A stretch of DNA of 64,000 bases from Actinopolyspora xinjiangensis (GCF_900104475.1 NZ_FNJR01000004.1:310001-374000); one strand, 5' to 3'; shown: positions 28,082-38,489, numbered from the stretch's first letter. Numbers and translations are program-made. Notes: a model not told the origin generated them from the sequence alone.

Positions 28082-28978
28082 TCACCAGTGTGGTTCGGGC
28101 GGAACCGGCTGACAGCTCGGGCAGCTGTAGGAGGAGCGGTTGGTGAAGGCGTCCCGCCGGATCGCGGTCCCGCAGCGGGGGCACGGCGAGCCCGCCCGGC
28201 CGTAGACCGACAGGGAACGGCTGAAGTAGCCCGAGCGACCGTTGACGTTGACGTACAGCGAGTCGAACGAAGTGCCCCCGGCGACGAGTGCCTCACCGAG
28301 GACCTCGACGACCGAGTCCAACAGCGCGTGCGCCCTCCCCTCGTCGAGTTCGGCAGTGGGATGTGCCCAGTGCAGGCGAGCGCGCCAGAGTGCCTCGTCC
28401 GCGTAGATGTTGCCGATGCCGGAGATCAGGTTCTGGTCCAGCAGCGCTCGTTTGATGCCGGTCCGGCGGGAACGGACGAGCCGCACCACCGCCTCGCGGT
28501 CGAAGGAGGGTTCCAGTGGATCGGCCGCGATGTGCCCGATGGAGTCGGGCACGGCGAGGCCGGTGGATGGCACCAGCTCGGCCAGACTCAACCCGCCGAA
28601 AGTCCGCTGATCGACGAAACGCAGTTCGGGGCCGTCGTCGGCGAACCGAAACCTCACGCGCAGGTGCTTCTCGTCGACGGCCCCGCTCGGCTGTACCAGT
28701 AGCTGACCGCTCATCCCGAGGTGGGCGAGTACGGCCTGCCCAGCACCCGACACCTCCTCGCCACCGCCCACGTCCCCCAGTGACAACCAGAGGTACTTGC
28801 CACGTCTGCTGACGTCCTCGACCACACGACCGGCCAGCACGGAGGCGAAATCCTCCGGCCCCGGCGGATGCCCGCGAACGGCACGGGGGTGCAGTACCTC
28901 GACACCGGCGAGCCTGCGACCGGCGACGTACTCGGCCACACCGCCGCGAACGACTTCGACTTCGGGAAGTTCTGGCAC
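28082..28978 (-). CDS. mutM: Formamidopyrimidine-DNA glycosylase
   Basis: This bifunctional glycosylase/AP lyase removes 8-oxoguanine and formamidopyrimidines. The start is the GTG at 28978, giving the required N-terminal PELPEVEVV with catalytic Pro2 and Glu3. The helix-two-turn-helix reads [18 protein letters not shown]. The C-terminal zinc finger has CPRCG and CPSC with the conserved arginine loop region between them. Length 298 is typical. It runs in the same direction as rnc, 71 bases downstream of it. Confidence 0.97.
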   Translation of the reverse strand: MPELPEVEVVRGGVAEYVAGRRLAGVEVLHPRAVRGHPPGPEDFASVLAGRVVEDVSRRGKYLWLSLGDVGGGEEVSGAGQAVLAHLGMSGQLLVQPSGAVDEKHLRVRFRFADDGPELRFVDQRTFGGLSLAELVPSTGLAVPDSIGHIAADPLEPSFDREAVVRLVRSRRTGIKRALLDQNLISGIGNIYADEALWRARLHWAHPTAELDEGRAHALLDSVVEVLGEALVAGGTSFDSLYVNVNGRSGYFSRSLSVYGRAGSPCPRCGTAIRRDAFTNRSSYSCPSCQPVPPEPHW

Positions 28979-29049
28979 TCGGCCATCTTCGAACACGATT
29001 CACCGCCCCCGTTCACCGGGGGTCCCCGCCCGGGAGCTCTCTCACCAGT

Positions 29050-29805
29050 TCAGGAGGAGTCCTGGGGGTCGCCTGATTCGGCGTTGAGCTGGTCGGACAG
29101 GGCGCGCCAAGCGGTCTGGGCCGCCTTCTGCTCGGCGTCCTTCTTCGTTCGGCCGTCACCCTGCCCCCGCACCTCGCCGTTGACGACGGCGTAGGCGCTG
29201 AACTCCTTGCGGTGGTCCGGCCCCTGCTCGTCGATCCGGTAATCCGGAACCCCGAGACCGGCCGAGGCGGTCAACTCCTGCAGACTGGTCTTCCAGTCCA
29301 GCCCCGCCCCCAGCATCGGCGCCTCGGCCAGCAACGAGTCGAACAGGCGGTGGATCACCGAGCGAGAGGTCTCCAGTCCGTGCTGCAGATAGACGGCTCC
29401 GAGCACGGCCTCCAACGAGTCGGCCAGGATGCTGGCCTTGTCCCTACCGCCGGTGAGTTCCTCACCGCGCCCGAGCAGCAGGTACTGCCCCAGGCCGCCC
29501 TCACCCAGTTCACGGGCCACACCGGCGAGCGCGTGCATGTTGACCACGCTCGCCCGCAGCTTCGCCAACTGCCCCTCGGGCAGATCGGGGTGCTTGCGGT
29601 ACAGGTGATCGGTTATCACCAGTCCGAGTACGGCATCACCCAGGAACTCCAACCGCTCGTTGGGTTCCAGACCGCCGTTCTCGTAGGCGTAGGAGCGGTG
29701 CGTCAGGGCAAGAGTCAGCATCTCGGCGTCGAAATCGACGCCGAGTGCCTCGACCAACGCCGACCGGTCCGTCTCACGGCTCCGGGACTGTTGCTTTCCC
29801 CCCAC
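29050..29805 (-). CDS. rnc: Ribonuclease III
   Basis: RNase III cuts double-stranded RNA in rRNA and mRNA processing. The catalytic domain carries the signature [14 protein letters not shown] (residues 49-62, with Glu53 and Asp57) and [19 protein letters not shown]. The C-terminal dsRNA-binding domain runs from [12 protein letters not shown] to [13 protein letters not shown]. It follows rpmF by 13 bases and belongs to the DUF177-rpmF-rnc-mutM unit common to actinobacteria. Confidence 0.98.
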   Translation of the reverse strand: MGGKQQSRSRETDRSALVEALGVDFDAEMLTLALTHRSYAYENGGLEPNERLEFLGDAVLGLVITDHLYRKHPDLPEGQLAKLRASVVNMHALAGVARELGEGGLGQYLLLGRGEELTGGRDKASILADSLEAVLGAVYLQHGLETSRSVIHRLFDSLLAEAPMLGAGLDWKTSLQELTASAGLGVPDYRIDEQGPDHRKEFSAYAVVNGEVRGQGDGRTKKDAEQKAAQTAWRALSDQLNAESGDPQDSS

Positions 29806-29818
29806 GATCGAACGCCTA

Positions 29819-30001
29819 TCAGGCGGGGCTGCTGACCTGGCGGCCCTTGTACTGACCGCAGGACGGGCAGGCGACGTGCGGGGGCTTCATCTCACGGCAG
29901 GCCCGGTTGGGGCACGCCCGCAGAGTCGGTGCGGAGGCCTTCCACTGCGAACGACGCTTACGGGTGTTCGACCGGGAAACCTTGTGCTTGGGGACAGCCA
30001 C
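29819..30001 (-). CDS. rpmF: 50S ribosomal protein L32
   Basis: This 60-residue L32 begins [20 protein letters not shown]. It has a zinc-ribbon-type set of cysteines: CPNRAC followed by CPSCG. It is two bases downstream of the DUF177 gene, the widespread yceD-rpmF pairing. Its cysteine-containing form is the zinc-dependent version. Confidence 0.97.
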   Translation of the reverse strand: MAVPKHKVSRSNTRKRRSQWKASAPTLRACPNRACREMKPPHVACPSCGQYKGRQVSSPA

Positions 30002-30003
30002 GG

Positions 30004-30579
30004 CTACTTCTCCTCTTCGGTCCCGCCGAACCGCTCACGCAACGCGGCCCAGCGAGGATCAATCGTCTCATGACGGTGTTCCGGACCGAGTTCGGCCCAC
30101 TTGGCACCACATCCGGAACACAGTCCCGGACAGTCCGGCGAGCACAGCGGGGCGGTTGACATCGACGGCAGCACCGTGTCCCGCACCACCGGCTCGAGGT
30201 CGATCAGGTCTCCGGACATCCGGCTGACCTCGTCCTCATCGGTACTGGTGTCGGTGGTGCTGTCCTGATAGGCGAACAGCTCCCGCAGCTCGACGTCGAC
30301 CTCCTCGGAAATCGGGTCGAGACACCGCGCGCACTCGCCGCTGGCTTTCGCCCTGACGGTACCGGATACCAACACGCCTTCGACCACTGCCTCCAGCAGC
30401 AGATCGAGGTCGATCGGCTCCCCCGTGGGCACCCGAACCATGTCGATGCCGAAACCGGCGGGAGCCGGAGGTCTGAGGGTGTAGCTGCGACTCGCCCCCG
30501 GACTGTGCCCGAACTCGCGGGTGTCTATCACCCAGGGGCCGTCCGGCGCTGGTCGCGCGACTTCTTGATTCTGAGACAT
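30004..30579 (-). CDS. DUF177 (YceD) family protein
   Basis: This 191-residue protein precedes rpmF, as DUF177/YceD proteins almost always do. Recognisable features are [22 protein letters not shown] and the C-terminal [17 protein letters not shown], with cysteines that may bind metal. The family has been tied to 23S rRNA or ribosome assembly, but its molecular activity is not established. An acidic linker separates the two conserved parts. Confidence 0.9.
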   Translation of the reverse strand: MSQNQEVARPAPDGPWVIDTREFGHSPGASRSYTLRPPAPAGFGIDMVRVPTGEPIDLDLLLEAVVEGVLVSGTVRAKASGECARCLDPISEEVDVELRELFAYQDSTTDTSTDEDEVSRMSGDLIDLEPVVRDTVLPSMSTAPLCSPDCPGLCSGCGAKWAELGPEHRHETIDPRWAALRERFGGTEEEK

Positions 30580-30865
30580 CTGTGGTTTCGGCTAGGAGTT
30601 CTCGGCGATTGCTTGGCCCGCTCGGTTCGAGACCGGTTCGGCCGTGCGGCGGCCGAAAACGGTTCACCGAACCGTCCTCTCCCACCCGAGCCACGACGGC
30701 TCACCGTCGCGAAACGCACCGGCGGGTCGGGAGCCGAGCGAGCCACTCTACCAGGCTACGCCACCCGAACCTTCTCCCCGAAACCGCACGCGCCGGGTGT
30801 CTCGGTCCCACCCATCGGTGGTAGCGACGAGCGAGCCACCGGCGGGACGGTCACCGGGGAACCGG

Positions 30866-31609
30866 TCAGTGTTCGCTGACCACGGTTCCGTGCTCCGAAG
30901 CCTGCCACTCCTCGTAGTCGAACGGCGCGCTCATCGGACGTCGGAGCTGCTGCCTGCCCTTGCCCACCGTACGCAGCGTGCGACCGAGCAGTTCCTCGAA
31001 GTCGGCCAGCCGGGAGTCCACGTAGGCGTCGCAGTCGCCGCGCAGTCGTTCGGCCTCCTCGTGGGCCTCGTCGACCACGCGTTTGGCCTCCTGCTGCGAC
31101 TGCTGCACCACCTCGGTCTCGGAGACCAACCGGGCCTGTTCCGCACGCCCCTCGTGCACGGACTGGTCGTAAGCGGCACGCCCGGCCTGCACCATCCGGT
31201 CGGACTCCGACTGCGCGCGAGCGATGTGGTCCTCGTACTCCCGGCGTGCGTTGTTGATGGTCTGCTCGGCCTCCGCCCTCGCCTGAGCGATGATCTCGTC
31301 GGCTCGCTCCCGCGCGTCGGCGAGCATCTTCTCCGCCTCCGCCCTGGCCTCGGAGGAGGTCTTCTCGGCCTCGGACCTGGCGGAGTTGAGACTGTCGTCG
31401 GCCTCGCTCTTGGCCTTGTTCACCAGCTCGTCCCGATGGTCGAGCACGTCCTGCGCGTCGTCGAGCTCCGACGGGTACGAATCGCGCACCTCGTCGAGCA
31501 GCTCCAACACGTCGCCACGCGGCACGACGCACCCGGAGGTCATCGGAACACTTCGCGCTTCCTCGACGATCGTGACGAGCTCGTCGAGCGCCTCGAACAC
31601 CCGGTACAC
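30866..31609 (-). CDS. sepIVA: SepIVA-like DivIVA-domain cell division protein
   Basis: The 247-residue product starts YRVFEALDELVTIVEEARSVP and continues VPRGDVLELLDEVRDSYP, the short DivIVA-like head. A long Ala/Glu/Arg coiled coil (about residues 60-200) and a short C-terminal tail follow. It corresponds by sequence style and position to mycobacterial SepIVA (Rv2927c), an essential septation and polar growth factor. GGGAGA precedes the GTG start. The 286-base gap to DUF177 suggests that gene has its own promoter. Confidence 0.85.
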   Translation of the reverse strand: MYRVFEALDELVTIVEEARSVPMTSGCVVPRGDVLELLDEVRDSYPSELDDAQDVLDHRDELVNKAKSEADDSLNSARSEAEKTSSEARAEAEKMLADARERADEIIAQARAEAEQTINNARREYEDHIARAQSESDRMVQAGRAAYDQSVHEGRAEQARLVSETEVVQQSQQEAKRVVDEAHEEAERLRGDCDAYVDSRLADFEELLGRTLRTVGKGRQQLRRPMSAPFDYEEWQASEHGTVVSEH

Positions 31610-31890
31610 GTCGGTCTCCCTGCAGTCGCACTCACCCGAAGGATACTTGCCAGGCCCGTTCAGCTTCTCAGAACAGCCGGGGAGGGGTGTCGATCACCCC
31701 ACGATCGGTGGTCGCCGCCCCTTCCCGCGGCCCGGCCGCCGGTCGTCCCAGTCTGCCCGGCGACGCGCACCGGGTGCGGGATATCCGGTGCCGCGTGTCC
31801 GACAACGGGCACCACCGGTCGGGAGCCACACCGGACCGTGCCCGAGACTGGAGCGGAGACAGCGGTCACGCGATCCGCCGGGAGGTCCTG

Positions 31891-32937
31891 TTGCCCACCG
31901 TACTGTTCCGCCTGCTGCAACGACTGATCAGTCTTCGCTCGTGGGCCACTCCGGCACTGGTGATCGCGTTCGTGTTCCTCACGAGCTGGCCGCTGATGGC
32001 GCTGTTCGAGGGCACGGACAGCGAGCTCACCGCACCGGGGAACTACTGGTGGTGGTTCCTGGTGACCACCTCCACGGTGGGCTACGGAGACTTCTACCCC
32101 GAGACCACCGGGGGCCACATCATCGGGGTCTACGTCATCGTAGGCGGCATCGCGACGTTGACCACCCTGTTCACGCACCTGGCGACCACCCTGGAAACGG
32201 CGAGAGGCAGACGAATGAGCGGCTCGGCCAGCCTGCACGTGTCCGACCACATCGTGGTGTTGGGATACGCCCCGGGACGCAGTGAACGCATAATCGACGA
32301 ACTGCTCGCGGACGGCAGGCACCCCGTCGTGCTGGCCTCCTGGGACGATGTGGACCACCACCCGATCCCCGATCGCGGCATCGGTTTCGTGCGCGGCGAC
32401 CTGATGACGGATGACGTGCTGCGCAGAGCACGGCTCGACCAGGCTCACTCGGTACTGGTCGACGCGCGCGACGACAACGAGGCACTCGCCGTGGCCGTGA
32501 CCGTGCACCACGTCAACCCGGCGCTGGAGCCGGTGATCTCGCTGCGGGACATGAGCCGCTCCGAACACCTGCGCTATGTCGACGAGAAGATCCGCTGCGT
32601 GCAGTGGCACACCCCGCAAATGATCACCGAGGAGCTGTTGGACCCCGGCATCACCCAGGTCTACGGCCAGCTGGTGACGCACGGCGGCGGGAACACCTAC
32701 TCGTGCCGACTTCCGGCCTCACTCGACCGAGTGTCCTATGGGGACTGTCAGTTCGCGCTGGGCAAGCGGCACGACGCCACGGTGCTCGCGGCCCGCACGG
32801 ACGAACAGCTGCTGATCAGTCCGGCCTGGAGCACCCGACTGCCGGTGGGCAGCACGCTGTACTACATCTGCGACCAACGGATAACGCAGGAGCAGCTCGT
32901 CCGCGCGGTACGCGAGTTCGACGGGTCCCACTCCTGA
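31891..32937 (+). CDS. Potassium channel with RCK/TrkA-N domain
   Basis: The product has two membrane helices flanking a pore with the selectivity filter TTSTVGYGD, followed by a cytoplasmic RCK domain (HIVVLGYAPGRSERIIDELL, RGDLMTDDVLRRARL) and a C-terminal ligand lobe. This is the MthK-like layout of a ligand-gated K+ channel. I chose the TTG at 31891, which has GGAGG five bases upstream; the frame is open further upstream but the sequence there is not membrane-protein-like. It is a plus-strand insertion between sepIVA and coaD. Confidence 0.88.
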   Translation: MPTVLFRLLQRLISLRSWATPALVIAFVFLTSWPLMALFEGTDSELTAPGNYWWWFLVTTSTVGYGDFYPETTGGHIIGVYVIVGGIATLTTLFTHLATTLETARGRRMSGSASLHVSDHIVVLGYAPGRSERIIDELLADGRHPVVLASWDDVDHHPIPDRGIGFVRGDLMTDDVLRRARLDQAHSVLVDARDDNEALAVAVTVHHVNPALEPVISLRDMSRSEHLRYVDEKIRCVQWHTPQMITEELLDPGITQVYGQLVTHGGGNTYSCRLPASLDRVSYGDCQFALGKRHDATVLAARTDEQLLISPAWSTRLPVGSTLYYICDQRITQEQLVRAVREFDGSHS

Positions 32938-32942
32938 CGACG

Positions 32943-32989
32943 CGGTGGCGCGCGCCCGGCTCCATCACGCGCCGCGCCGCACGCCACCG
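32943..32989. terminator. Possible bidirectional terminator
   Basis: Eight-base inverted repeats CGGTGGCG and CGCCACCG are separated by 31 GC-rich bases between the convergent channel and RNase genes. The long loop and absence of a T-run make this a modest call. Confidence 0.35.
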
Positions 32990-33025
32990 GAGACTGACCG
33001 TCCCGAGAGTCAGCCTTCCCGAGAA

Positions 33026-33460
33026 TCAGGCGTGGATGTCGGTGAGCCGGAAGCTCTCATAGTGGTCGGCGGTGTAGAAGTACTCCCCCTCGGCACCGAC
33101 GACGAACCGACGGGCACCGCGATGATCGATTCCCGGCGTCTCGACCGTGTACTCGTGGTAGTAACCGTCCGGGCAGTCGGGCAGAATCCCCTCCCAGTTG
33201 TGGAACACCCCGCCGTCCTCGGGGTAGGGGTAGGGGCCACCCCGCTGAATCAGTTCCACGGTGTCGGTCGCTTCCGGAGGAAGAGCCGACAACGCCACCC
33301 GCTCGAAGCCGGAGGTGTTCCCGCACTCGACGGCCGCGGTAACGGCCGAGGTCCGGGCCACCGGTTCGGCGGAGGCCACCGTGGCCGGACCGAGCAGGCC
33401 CAGCACGGCGATCAGACCCGTCAGCAACAACCTGGGTGATCTCACAGCGTGTTCGCGCAT
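33026..33460 (-). CDS. Secreted guanyl-specific ribonuclease (RNase Sa/N1 type)
   Basis: The 144-residue precursor has a Sec signal peptide with a likely cut after ATVASA (residue 31). The mature part closely resembles Streptomyces RNase Sa: LSALPPEATDTVELIQRGGPY, then YHEYTVETPG, RGARRFVVG and TADHYESF. The catalytic Glu, Arg and His are E103, R118 and H133. RNase Sa joins its first cysteine to one near the C-terminus; here the cysteines are C46 and C96, so the disulfide must differ. No barstar-type inhibitor is adjacent. Confidence 0.92.
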   Translation of the reverse strand: MREHAVRSPRLLLTGLIAVLGLLGPATVASAEPVARTSAVTAAVECGNTSGFERVALSALPPEATDTVELIQRGGPYPYPEDGGVFHNWEGILPDCPDGYYHEYTVETPGIDHRGARRFVVGAEGEYFYTADHYESFRLTDIHA

Positions 33461-33596
33461 GAACGAGAAGATATCCCCGCCGTATGGCTACCGAAAGGAG
33501 TCACCGTGAACACCGAGTGACGAACGGGTCAGCGGCAGCGGACCCGGCCGGCACGGCCCCGTCACCCGTGTCCGAACCCGCCATCCAGCCGAGGGC

Positions 33597-34082
33597 TCAC
33601 TCCGCGCGCTCGGCCAGCCTGTCGAGCAGCCGCTGCTCGATCTTCGGAGGCAGCAGGTTGGAGACGTCACCGCCGTAGGTGGCCACCTCCTTGACCAGTG
33701 AACTGGCCAGGAAGCTGTAGAGCGGATTGGTCGACATGAACAGCGTCTCGACGCCGGACAGTCGCTGGTTCATCTGCGCCATCTGCAGTTCGTAGTCGAA
33801 GTCGCTGACGGCGCGCAGTCCCTTGACGATCGCGCCGATCCCGTTGGCCCTGCAGTAGTCCACCAGCAGACCGTGCCAGGAGTCGACCACCACGTTCGGC
33901 CAGGGCTTGGTGACCTCGCGCAGCATCTCGATCCGTTCGTCGACGTCGAACAGGCTCTTCTTGCTCTTGTTCACGAGTACCGCGACGGTTACCTCGTCGA
34001 ACAAACCAGCCGCTCGTTCGATGATGTCCAGATGACCATTGGTGACCGGGTCGTAAGAGCCTGGGCAGACGGCACGCCTCAT
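33597..34082 (-). CDS. coaD: Phosphopantetheine adenylyltransferase
   Basis: CoaD transfers AMP from ATP to 4'-phosphopantetheine, the penultimate step of coenzyme A synthesis. The nucleotidyltransferase signature is [18 protein letters not shown] with its T/HxGH-type motif. [21 protein letters not shown] and [18 protein letters not shown] are also family segments. I chose the ATG at 34082 (MRRAVCPG), giving 161 residues, normal for the family. It lies downstream of rsmD on the same strand. Confidence 0.98.
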   Translation of the reverse strand: MRRAVCPGSYDPVTNGHLDIIERAAGLFDEVTVAVLVNKSKKSLFDVDERIEMLREVTKPWPNVVVDSWHGLLVDYCRANGIGAIVKGLRAVSDFDYELQMAQMNQRLSGVETLFMSTNPLYSFLASSLVKEVATYGGDVSNLLPPKIEQRLLDRLAERAE

Positions 34083-34257
34083 AAGCGGCAACTTAGCAGT
34101 ACCAGCCGGTAGGACTCAGGACGAGGTGGTGTGACTCACCGCTCCGTTCGGCGTTCGGCGCGGAGGGGACCATCGCAACGCCGGAGGGAACCCGGTACTT
34201 GAGTTCGGCAACGACGTCGCGGAGTGCTTCGAACCGGCACGTGCGCGTCCCCGGGGT

Positions 34258-34821
34258 TCACTCCGGGGGGACGCGCTCGGCCCAGTACACGGCCGCGTCA
34301 CCGTAACGCCTGGTCCGCAGCTCCTCGATGCCCTCGGGCCACCGCGGCGCCGGGCTGCTCCAGAAGCGCTCGACGATGACGAGGCCGTCTCCCGCCAGCC
34401 AACCGTTGCGGGCGAGCGCCTGCCAGCACTCGTCCAGCTCGGCCGACTCCATCGCGAAGGGGGGATCGGCGAAGACCAGGTCGTAGGGTTCGCGCGGGGA
34501 ACCGCCCAACACCGAACGCACCGGAATCTGTTCGATGTCGATCGACCGGAATCCCAGCGTGCCGGCGTTTCGACGCAGCACCCCGGCGGCACGGCGGTCG
34601 GACTCGACGAAGGTGACGTGTCCGGCACCGCGCGACAACGCCTCGAACCCGAAACCACCCGAACCCGAGAACAGGTCCAGCACCCGCACCCCGGACAGCT
34701 CCGTCATCGCTTCCAGCGAGCTGAACAGCGCTTCCCGCACCCGCTCGGTGACGGGTCTGGTGCCACGCTGCGGCACCTCGATACGACGCCCACCTGCGGT
34801 TCCCGCGACGATTCTGGTCAC
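34258..34821 (-). CDS. rsmD: 16S rRNA (guanine-N2)-methyltransferase RsmD
   Basis: RsmD methylates G966 of 16S rRNA. The protein begins TRIVAGTAGGRRIEVP, followed by TRPVTERVREALFSSL, the SAM-binding motif VLDLFSGSGGFGFEALSRGA and the catalytic motif LVFADPPFA. The GTG at 34821 has GAGGA seven bases upstream. Length 187 is typical. The rsmD-coaD pair is a standard arrangement. Confidence 0.96.
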   Translation of the reverse strand: MTRIVAGTAGGRRIEVPQRGTRPVTERVREALFSSLEAMTELSGVRVLDLFSGSGGFGFEALSRGAGHVTFVESDRRAAGVLRRNAGTLGFRSIDIEQIPVRSVLGGSPREPYDLVFADPPFAMESAELDECWQALARNGWLAGDGLVIVERFWSSPAPRWPEGIEELRTRRYGDAAVYWAERVPPE

Positions 34822-35111
34822 CGGAACATCCTCGCCCACCGGTACGTGCCGGAGGCCGCAGGGGTGGGTGCCGACGAGAACCGTCACGCCTCCCGAACCC
34901 GTTCCGAGAAGCGCCCCGAGGTCGCGGAGTTCCCCGGACGGTGGCGCCCGGTGTCCTCGGCCGTGGCCGGGACCAACGCGCGACAGCCCCGGAGTCACCG
35001 CGTGCGCGCTCCTCGACGGAACCCGACGTGGCGGGGTGCCCACCCGGTGCCGGGCCGGGACCGGCGGGAGGTCACCGCCCACCGGTCCCCTCCGTCCCGG
35101 GGGGATCGCGA
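34822..35111. other. Intergenic region between pyc and rsmD
   Basis: This 290-base GC-rich spacer lies between the pyc stop and the rsmD start on the same strand. I see no ORF with a convincing start or composition. It may contain the rsmD promoter and a pyc terminator, but no clear hairpin stands out. Confidence 0.35.
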
Positions 35112-38100
35112 TCAGTCGATCTCGATGATCAGATCGCCTCCTTCGACCTGCTGGATCGCCCCGATCGCGACGCGCTTGACCGTGCCGCCCCGCTGGGCGG
35201 TGATCGCCGCCTCCATCTTCATGGCCTCGATGGTGGCGACGGTCTGGCCGCTCTCGACCGTTTCGCCCTCCGTCACGGAAAGCGTGACCACACCGGAGAA
35301 CGGCGCGGCGACGTGCGCCGGATTGGTGCGCTCGGCTTTCTCCGCGACGGGGAGTTCGGAGGCCACCGAGCGGTCCCTGACCTGGATGGGGCGCATCTGT
35401 CCGTTGAGAACGGCCATCACCGTACGGATGCCGCGCTCGTCCGCCTCGCTGATCGCCTCCAGGCCGATCAGCAGCCGTACCCCGGGATCCAGGTCGACGG
35501 CGTACTCCTCCCCAGCGCGCAGCCCGTAGAAGAAGTCCTTGCTGCTCAGCAACGAGGTGTCCCCGTAGGAATGCCGGTGTTCGTTGAACTCCTTGGTGGG
35601 CTTGGGGAACAGCAGCCGGTTCAGCGTCTCGCGCCGGTCCGTCACCAGTCCCTTGCTGTCGTCCTCGGACAACTCGACCAGCTGACGTTCGGCGGGCCTG
35701 CCCTGCAGCGCACGGGTGCGGAACGGTTCGGGCCAGCCCGCCGGCGGATCACCCAGTTCACCCTGCAGGAAGCCGATCACCGAGTCCGGGACGTCGAACT
35801 TGTGGGGCTCGGCCTCGAACTCGGCCGGGTCCACACCCGCCCCGACCAGGTGCAGCGCCAGGTCTCCCACCACCTTGGAGGAGGGAGTTACCTTGACCAG
35901 CCGTCCGAGCATGCGGTCGGCGGCCGCGTACATGGCCTCGATCTCCTCGAACTTGTCCCCGAGCCCGAGGGCCACGGCCTGGGTCCGCAGGTTGGACAGC
36001 TGCCCGCCGGGGATCTCGTGCCGGTAGACGCGGCCGGTCGGGGAGGCGAGTCCCGCCTCGAAGGGCTTGTAGATCTTGCGGACCGCCTCCCAGTAGGGCT
36101 CCAGCTCGCACACCGCGTTCAGGTCCAGGCCGGTCGCCCGCTCGGTGTGGTCGGTCGCGGCCACGATCGAGGACAGGGCCGGCTGCGAGGTGGTTCCCGC
36201 CAGCGACGCGGAGGCACCGTCCACCGCGTCCACCCCCGCCTCGATGGCGGCGTGGTAGGTGGCCAGCTGCCCACCGGGTGTGTCGTGGGTGTGCAGGTGG
36301 ACCGGCAGGTCGAACTCCCGCCGCAGCGCGGAGACGAGGGTGGCGGCGGCCGGCGGGCGCAGTAGTCCGGCCATGTCCTTGATGGCCAGTACGTGCGCGC
36401 CCGCCTCGACGATCCGCTCCGCCAGCCGCAGGTAGTAGTCGAGGGTGTAGATCCGTTCGTCGGGATCGGACAGGTCGCCGGTGTAGCACAGCGCCACCTC
36501 GGCCACGGATCGCCCGGTGTCGCGCACCGCCCGGATGGCCGGACGCATCTGCTCGACGTCGTTGAGCGCGTCGAAGATCCGGAAGATGTCGATACCGGTG
36601 TCGGTGGCCTCGGCCACGAAGTGCTCGGTCACTTCGGTGGGGTACGGGGTGTAGCCGACCGTGTTGCGGCCACGCAGCAGCATCTGCAGGCAGATGTTGG
36701 GCACGGCCTCGCGCAGCGCGGCCAACCTCTCCCACGGGTCCTCGGCCAGGAAACGCAGCGAGACGTCGTAGGTGGCGCCACCCCAGCACTCCAGTGAGAG
36801 CAGTTCTGGAGTCGTTCGGGCCACGTGGGGGGCGACCGTGGTGAGGTCCTTGGTACGCACCCGAGTGGCCAGCAGCGACTGGTGGGCGTCCCGGAACGTC
36901 GTCTCGGTCACTCCCACCGCCTCGGAGTCCCGGAGCCACCGCGCGAAGCCCTCCGGGCCCAGCTGGTCGAGGCGGTCCTTCGACCCCGCGGGTGGTGGCG
37001 TGTCGAGGTCGGCGGCGGGCAGCTTCCGCCACGGTTCCGGCACGGTGGGCCGTTCACCGTAGGGCCGGTTGACGGTCACGTCGGCGAGGTAACTCAGCAG
37101 CCGCGTCCCTCGGTCGGCCGAGTGACGCGCGGTCAGCAGTCCCGGGCGCTCGTCGATGAAGGAGGTGGTGATCCTTCCCGCGCCGAAGTCCGGGTCGTCG
37201 AGCACCGCCTGCAGGAACGGGATGTTGGTCGAGACGCCGCGGATCCGGAACTCGGCGACCGCCCGGCGGGCGCGCGCCACGGCGGTGTCGAAGTCGCGAC
37301 CACGACAGGTCAGCTTGACCAGCATGGAGTCGAAGTGGGCGCTGACGCTGCTCCCGGAGAAGGCCGTCCCGCCGTCCAGCCGGACACCGGCACCGCCCGG
37401 GGACCGGTACGCGCTGATCATCCCGGTGTCGGGGCGGAAGCCGTTGGCCGGGTCCTCGGTGGTGATGCGGCATTGCAGCGCCGCGCCCCGCAGCCGGACC
37501 CCCTCCTGCGACATGCCGAGGTCCGGCAGGGTCTCGCCCGCCGCGATGCGCACCTGGGACTGCACCAGGTCCGCGTCGGTGACCTCCTCGGTGACGGTGT
37601 GCTCGACCTGAATCCGGGGATTCATCTCGATGAAGACGTGGCGCCCCTGCTCGTCGACGAGGAACTCCACGGTCCCGGCGTTGACGTAGCCGATCTGCCT
37701 GGCGAACGCCACCGCGTCGGCACAGATGCGCTCCCTGAGCTGAGGATCGAGATTCGGGGCGGGAGCGATCTCCACGACCTTCTGGTGCCTGCGCTGCACC
37801 GAGCAGTCGCGCTCGTAGAGGTGCACGACGTTGCCCGCCGAGTCGGCGAGGATCTGCACCTCGATGTGCCTGGGGTTGACCACGGCCTGTTCGAGGAACA
37901 CCGTCGGGTCACCGAAAGCCGACTCGGCTTCGCGCATCGCCGCTTCCAGCGCCTCGCGCAGTGATTCGAGGTCGTTGACCCGGCGCATGCCGCGCCCACC
38001 GCCACCGGCGACCGCCTTGACGAACACGGGGAAACGCATGTCCCCGGCGGAGTCCATCAGTTCGTCGATGTCGCTGGACGGCGCGGAGGACTCCAGGACG

Positions 38101-38489
38101 GGGACGCCGGCCTCCCGCGCCGCGCGGACCGCGCTGGCCTTGTTTCCGGTGAGCTTGAGGATGTCGTGCGACGGGCCGATGAACGTGATGCCCGCCTCCT
38201 GGCAGGCCTCGGCCAGGTCGGGGTTCTCGGACAGGAAGCCGTAGCCCGGATAGATCGCATCGGCGCCCGCCGTTCGGGCCGCCCGGATGATTTCCTCGAC
38301 GGACAGGTAAGCCCGAACCGGATGACCGGCACCGCCGATCTCGTAGGACTCGTCCGCCTTCAGCCGGTGCAGTGAATTGCGATCCTCGTAGGGAAACACG
38401 GCCACGGTTTTCGCGCCGAGCTCGTATCCGGCGCGGAACGCGCGGATCGCTATCTCGCCGCGGTTGGCGACGAGGACCTTGCGGAACAT
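35112..38489 (-). CDS. pyc: Pyruvate carboxylase
   Basis: This 1125-residue biotin enzyme makes oxaloacetate from pyruvate and bicarbonate, refilling the TCA cycle. Domains in order: biotin carboxylase (FRKVLVANRGEIAIRAFRAG, KAVAGGGGRGMRRV, EMNPRIQVEHTVTEEVTD), carboxyltransferase from about residue 530 (TTFRDAHQSLLATRVRTKDL, LHLHTHDTPGGQLA-type segment), and a C-terminal biotinyl domain with EAMKMEAAI, where K1091 is the biotinylated lysine. The single-chain form is complete. The AT-rich region upstream probably carries the promoter. Confidence 0.98.
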   Translation of the reverse strand: MFRKVLVANRGEIAIRAFRAGYELGAKTVAVFPYEDRNSLHRLKADESYEIGGAGHPVRAYLSVEEIIRAARTAGADAIYPGYGFLSENPDLAEACQEAGITFIGPSHDILKLTGNKASAVRAAREAGVPVLESSAPSSDIDELMDSAGDMRFPVFVKAVAGGGGRGMRRVNDLESLREALEAAMREAESAFGDPTVFLEQAVVNPRHIEVQILADSAGNVVHLYERDCSVQRRHQKVVEIAPAPNLDPQLRERICADAVAFARQIGYVNAGTVEFLVDEQGRHVFIEMNPRIQVEHTVTEEVTDADLVQSQVRIAAGETLPDLGMSQEGVRLRGAALQCRITTEDPANGFRPDTGMISAYRSPGGAGVRLDGGTAFSGSSVSAHFDSMLVKLTCRGRDFDTAVARARRAVAEFRIRGVSTNIPFLQAVLDDPDFGAGRITTSFIDERPGLLTARHSADRGTRLLSYLADVTVNRPYGERPTVPEPWRKLPAADLDTPPPAGSKDRLDQLGPEGFARWLRDSEAVGVTETTFRDAHQSLLATRVRTKDLTTVAPHVARTTPELLSLECWGGATYDVSLRFLAEDPWERLAALREAVPNICLQMLLRGRNTVGYTPYPTEVTEHFVAEATDTGIDIFRIFDALNDVEQMRPAIRAVRDTGRSVAEVALCYTGDLSDPDERIYTLDYYLRLAERIVEAGAHVLAIKDMAGLLRPPAAATLVSALRREFDLPVHLHTHDTPGGQLATYHAAIEAGVDAVDGASASLAGTTSQPALSSIVAATDHTERATGLDLNAVCELEPYWEAVRKIYKPFEAGLASPTGRVYRHEIPGGQLSNLRTQAVALGLGDKFEEIEAMYAAADRMLGRLVKVTPSSKVVGDLALHLVGAGVDPAEFEAEPHKFDVPDSVIGFLQGELGDPPAGWPEPFRTRALQGRPAERQLVELSEDDSKGLVTDRRETLNRLLFPKPTKEFNEHRHSYGDTSLLSSKDFFYGLRAGEEYAVDLDPGVRLLIGLEAISEADERGIRTVMAVLNGQMRPIQVRDRSVASELPVAEKAERTNPAHVAAPFSGVVTLSVTEGETVESGQTVATIEAMKMEAAITAQRGGTVKRVAIGAIQQVEGGDLIIEID

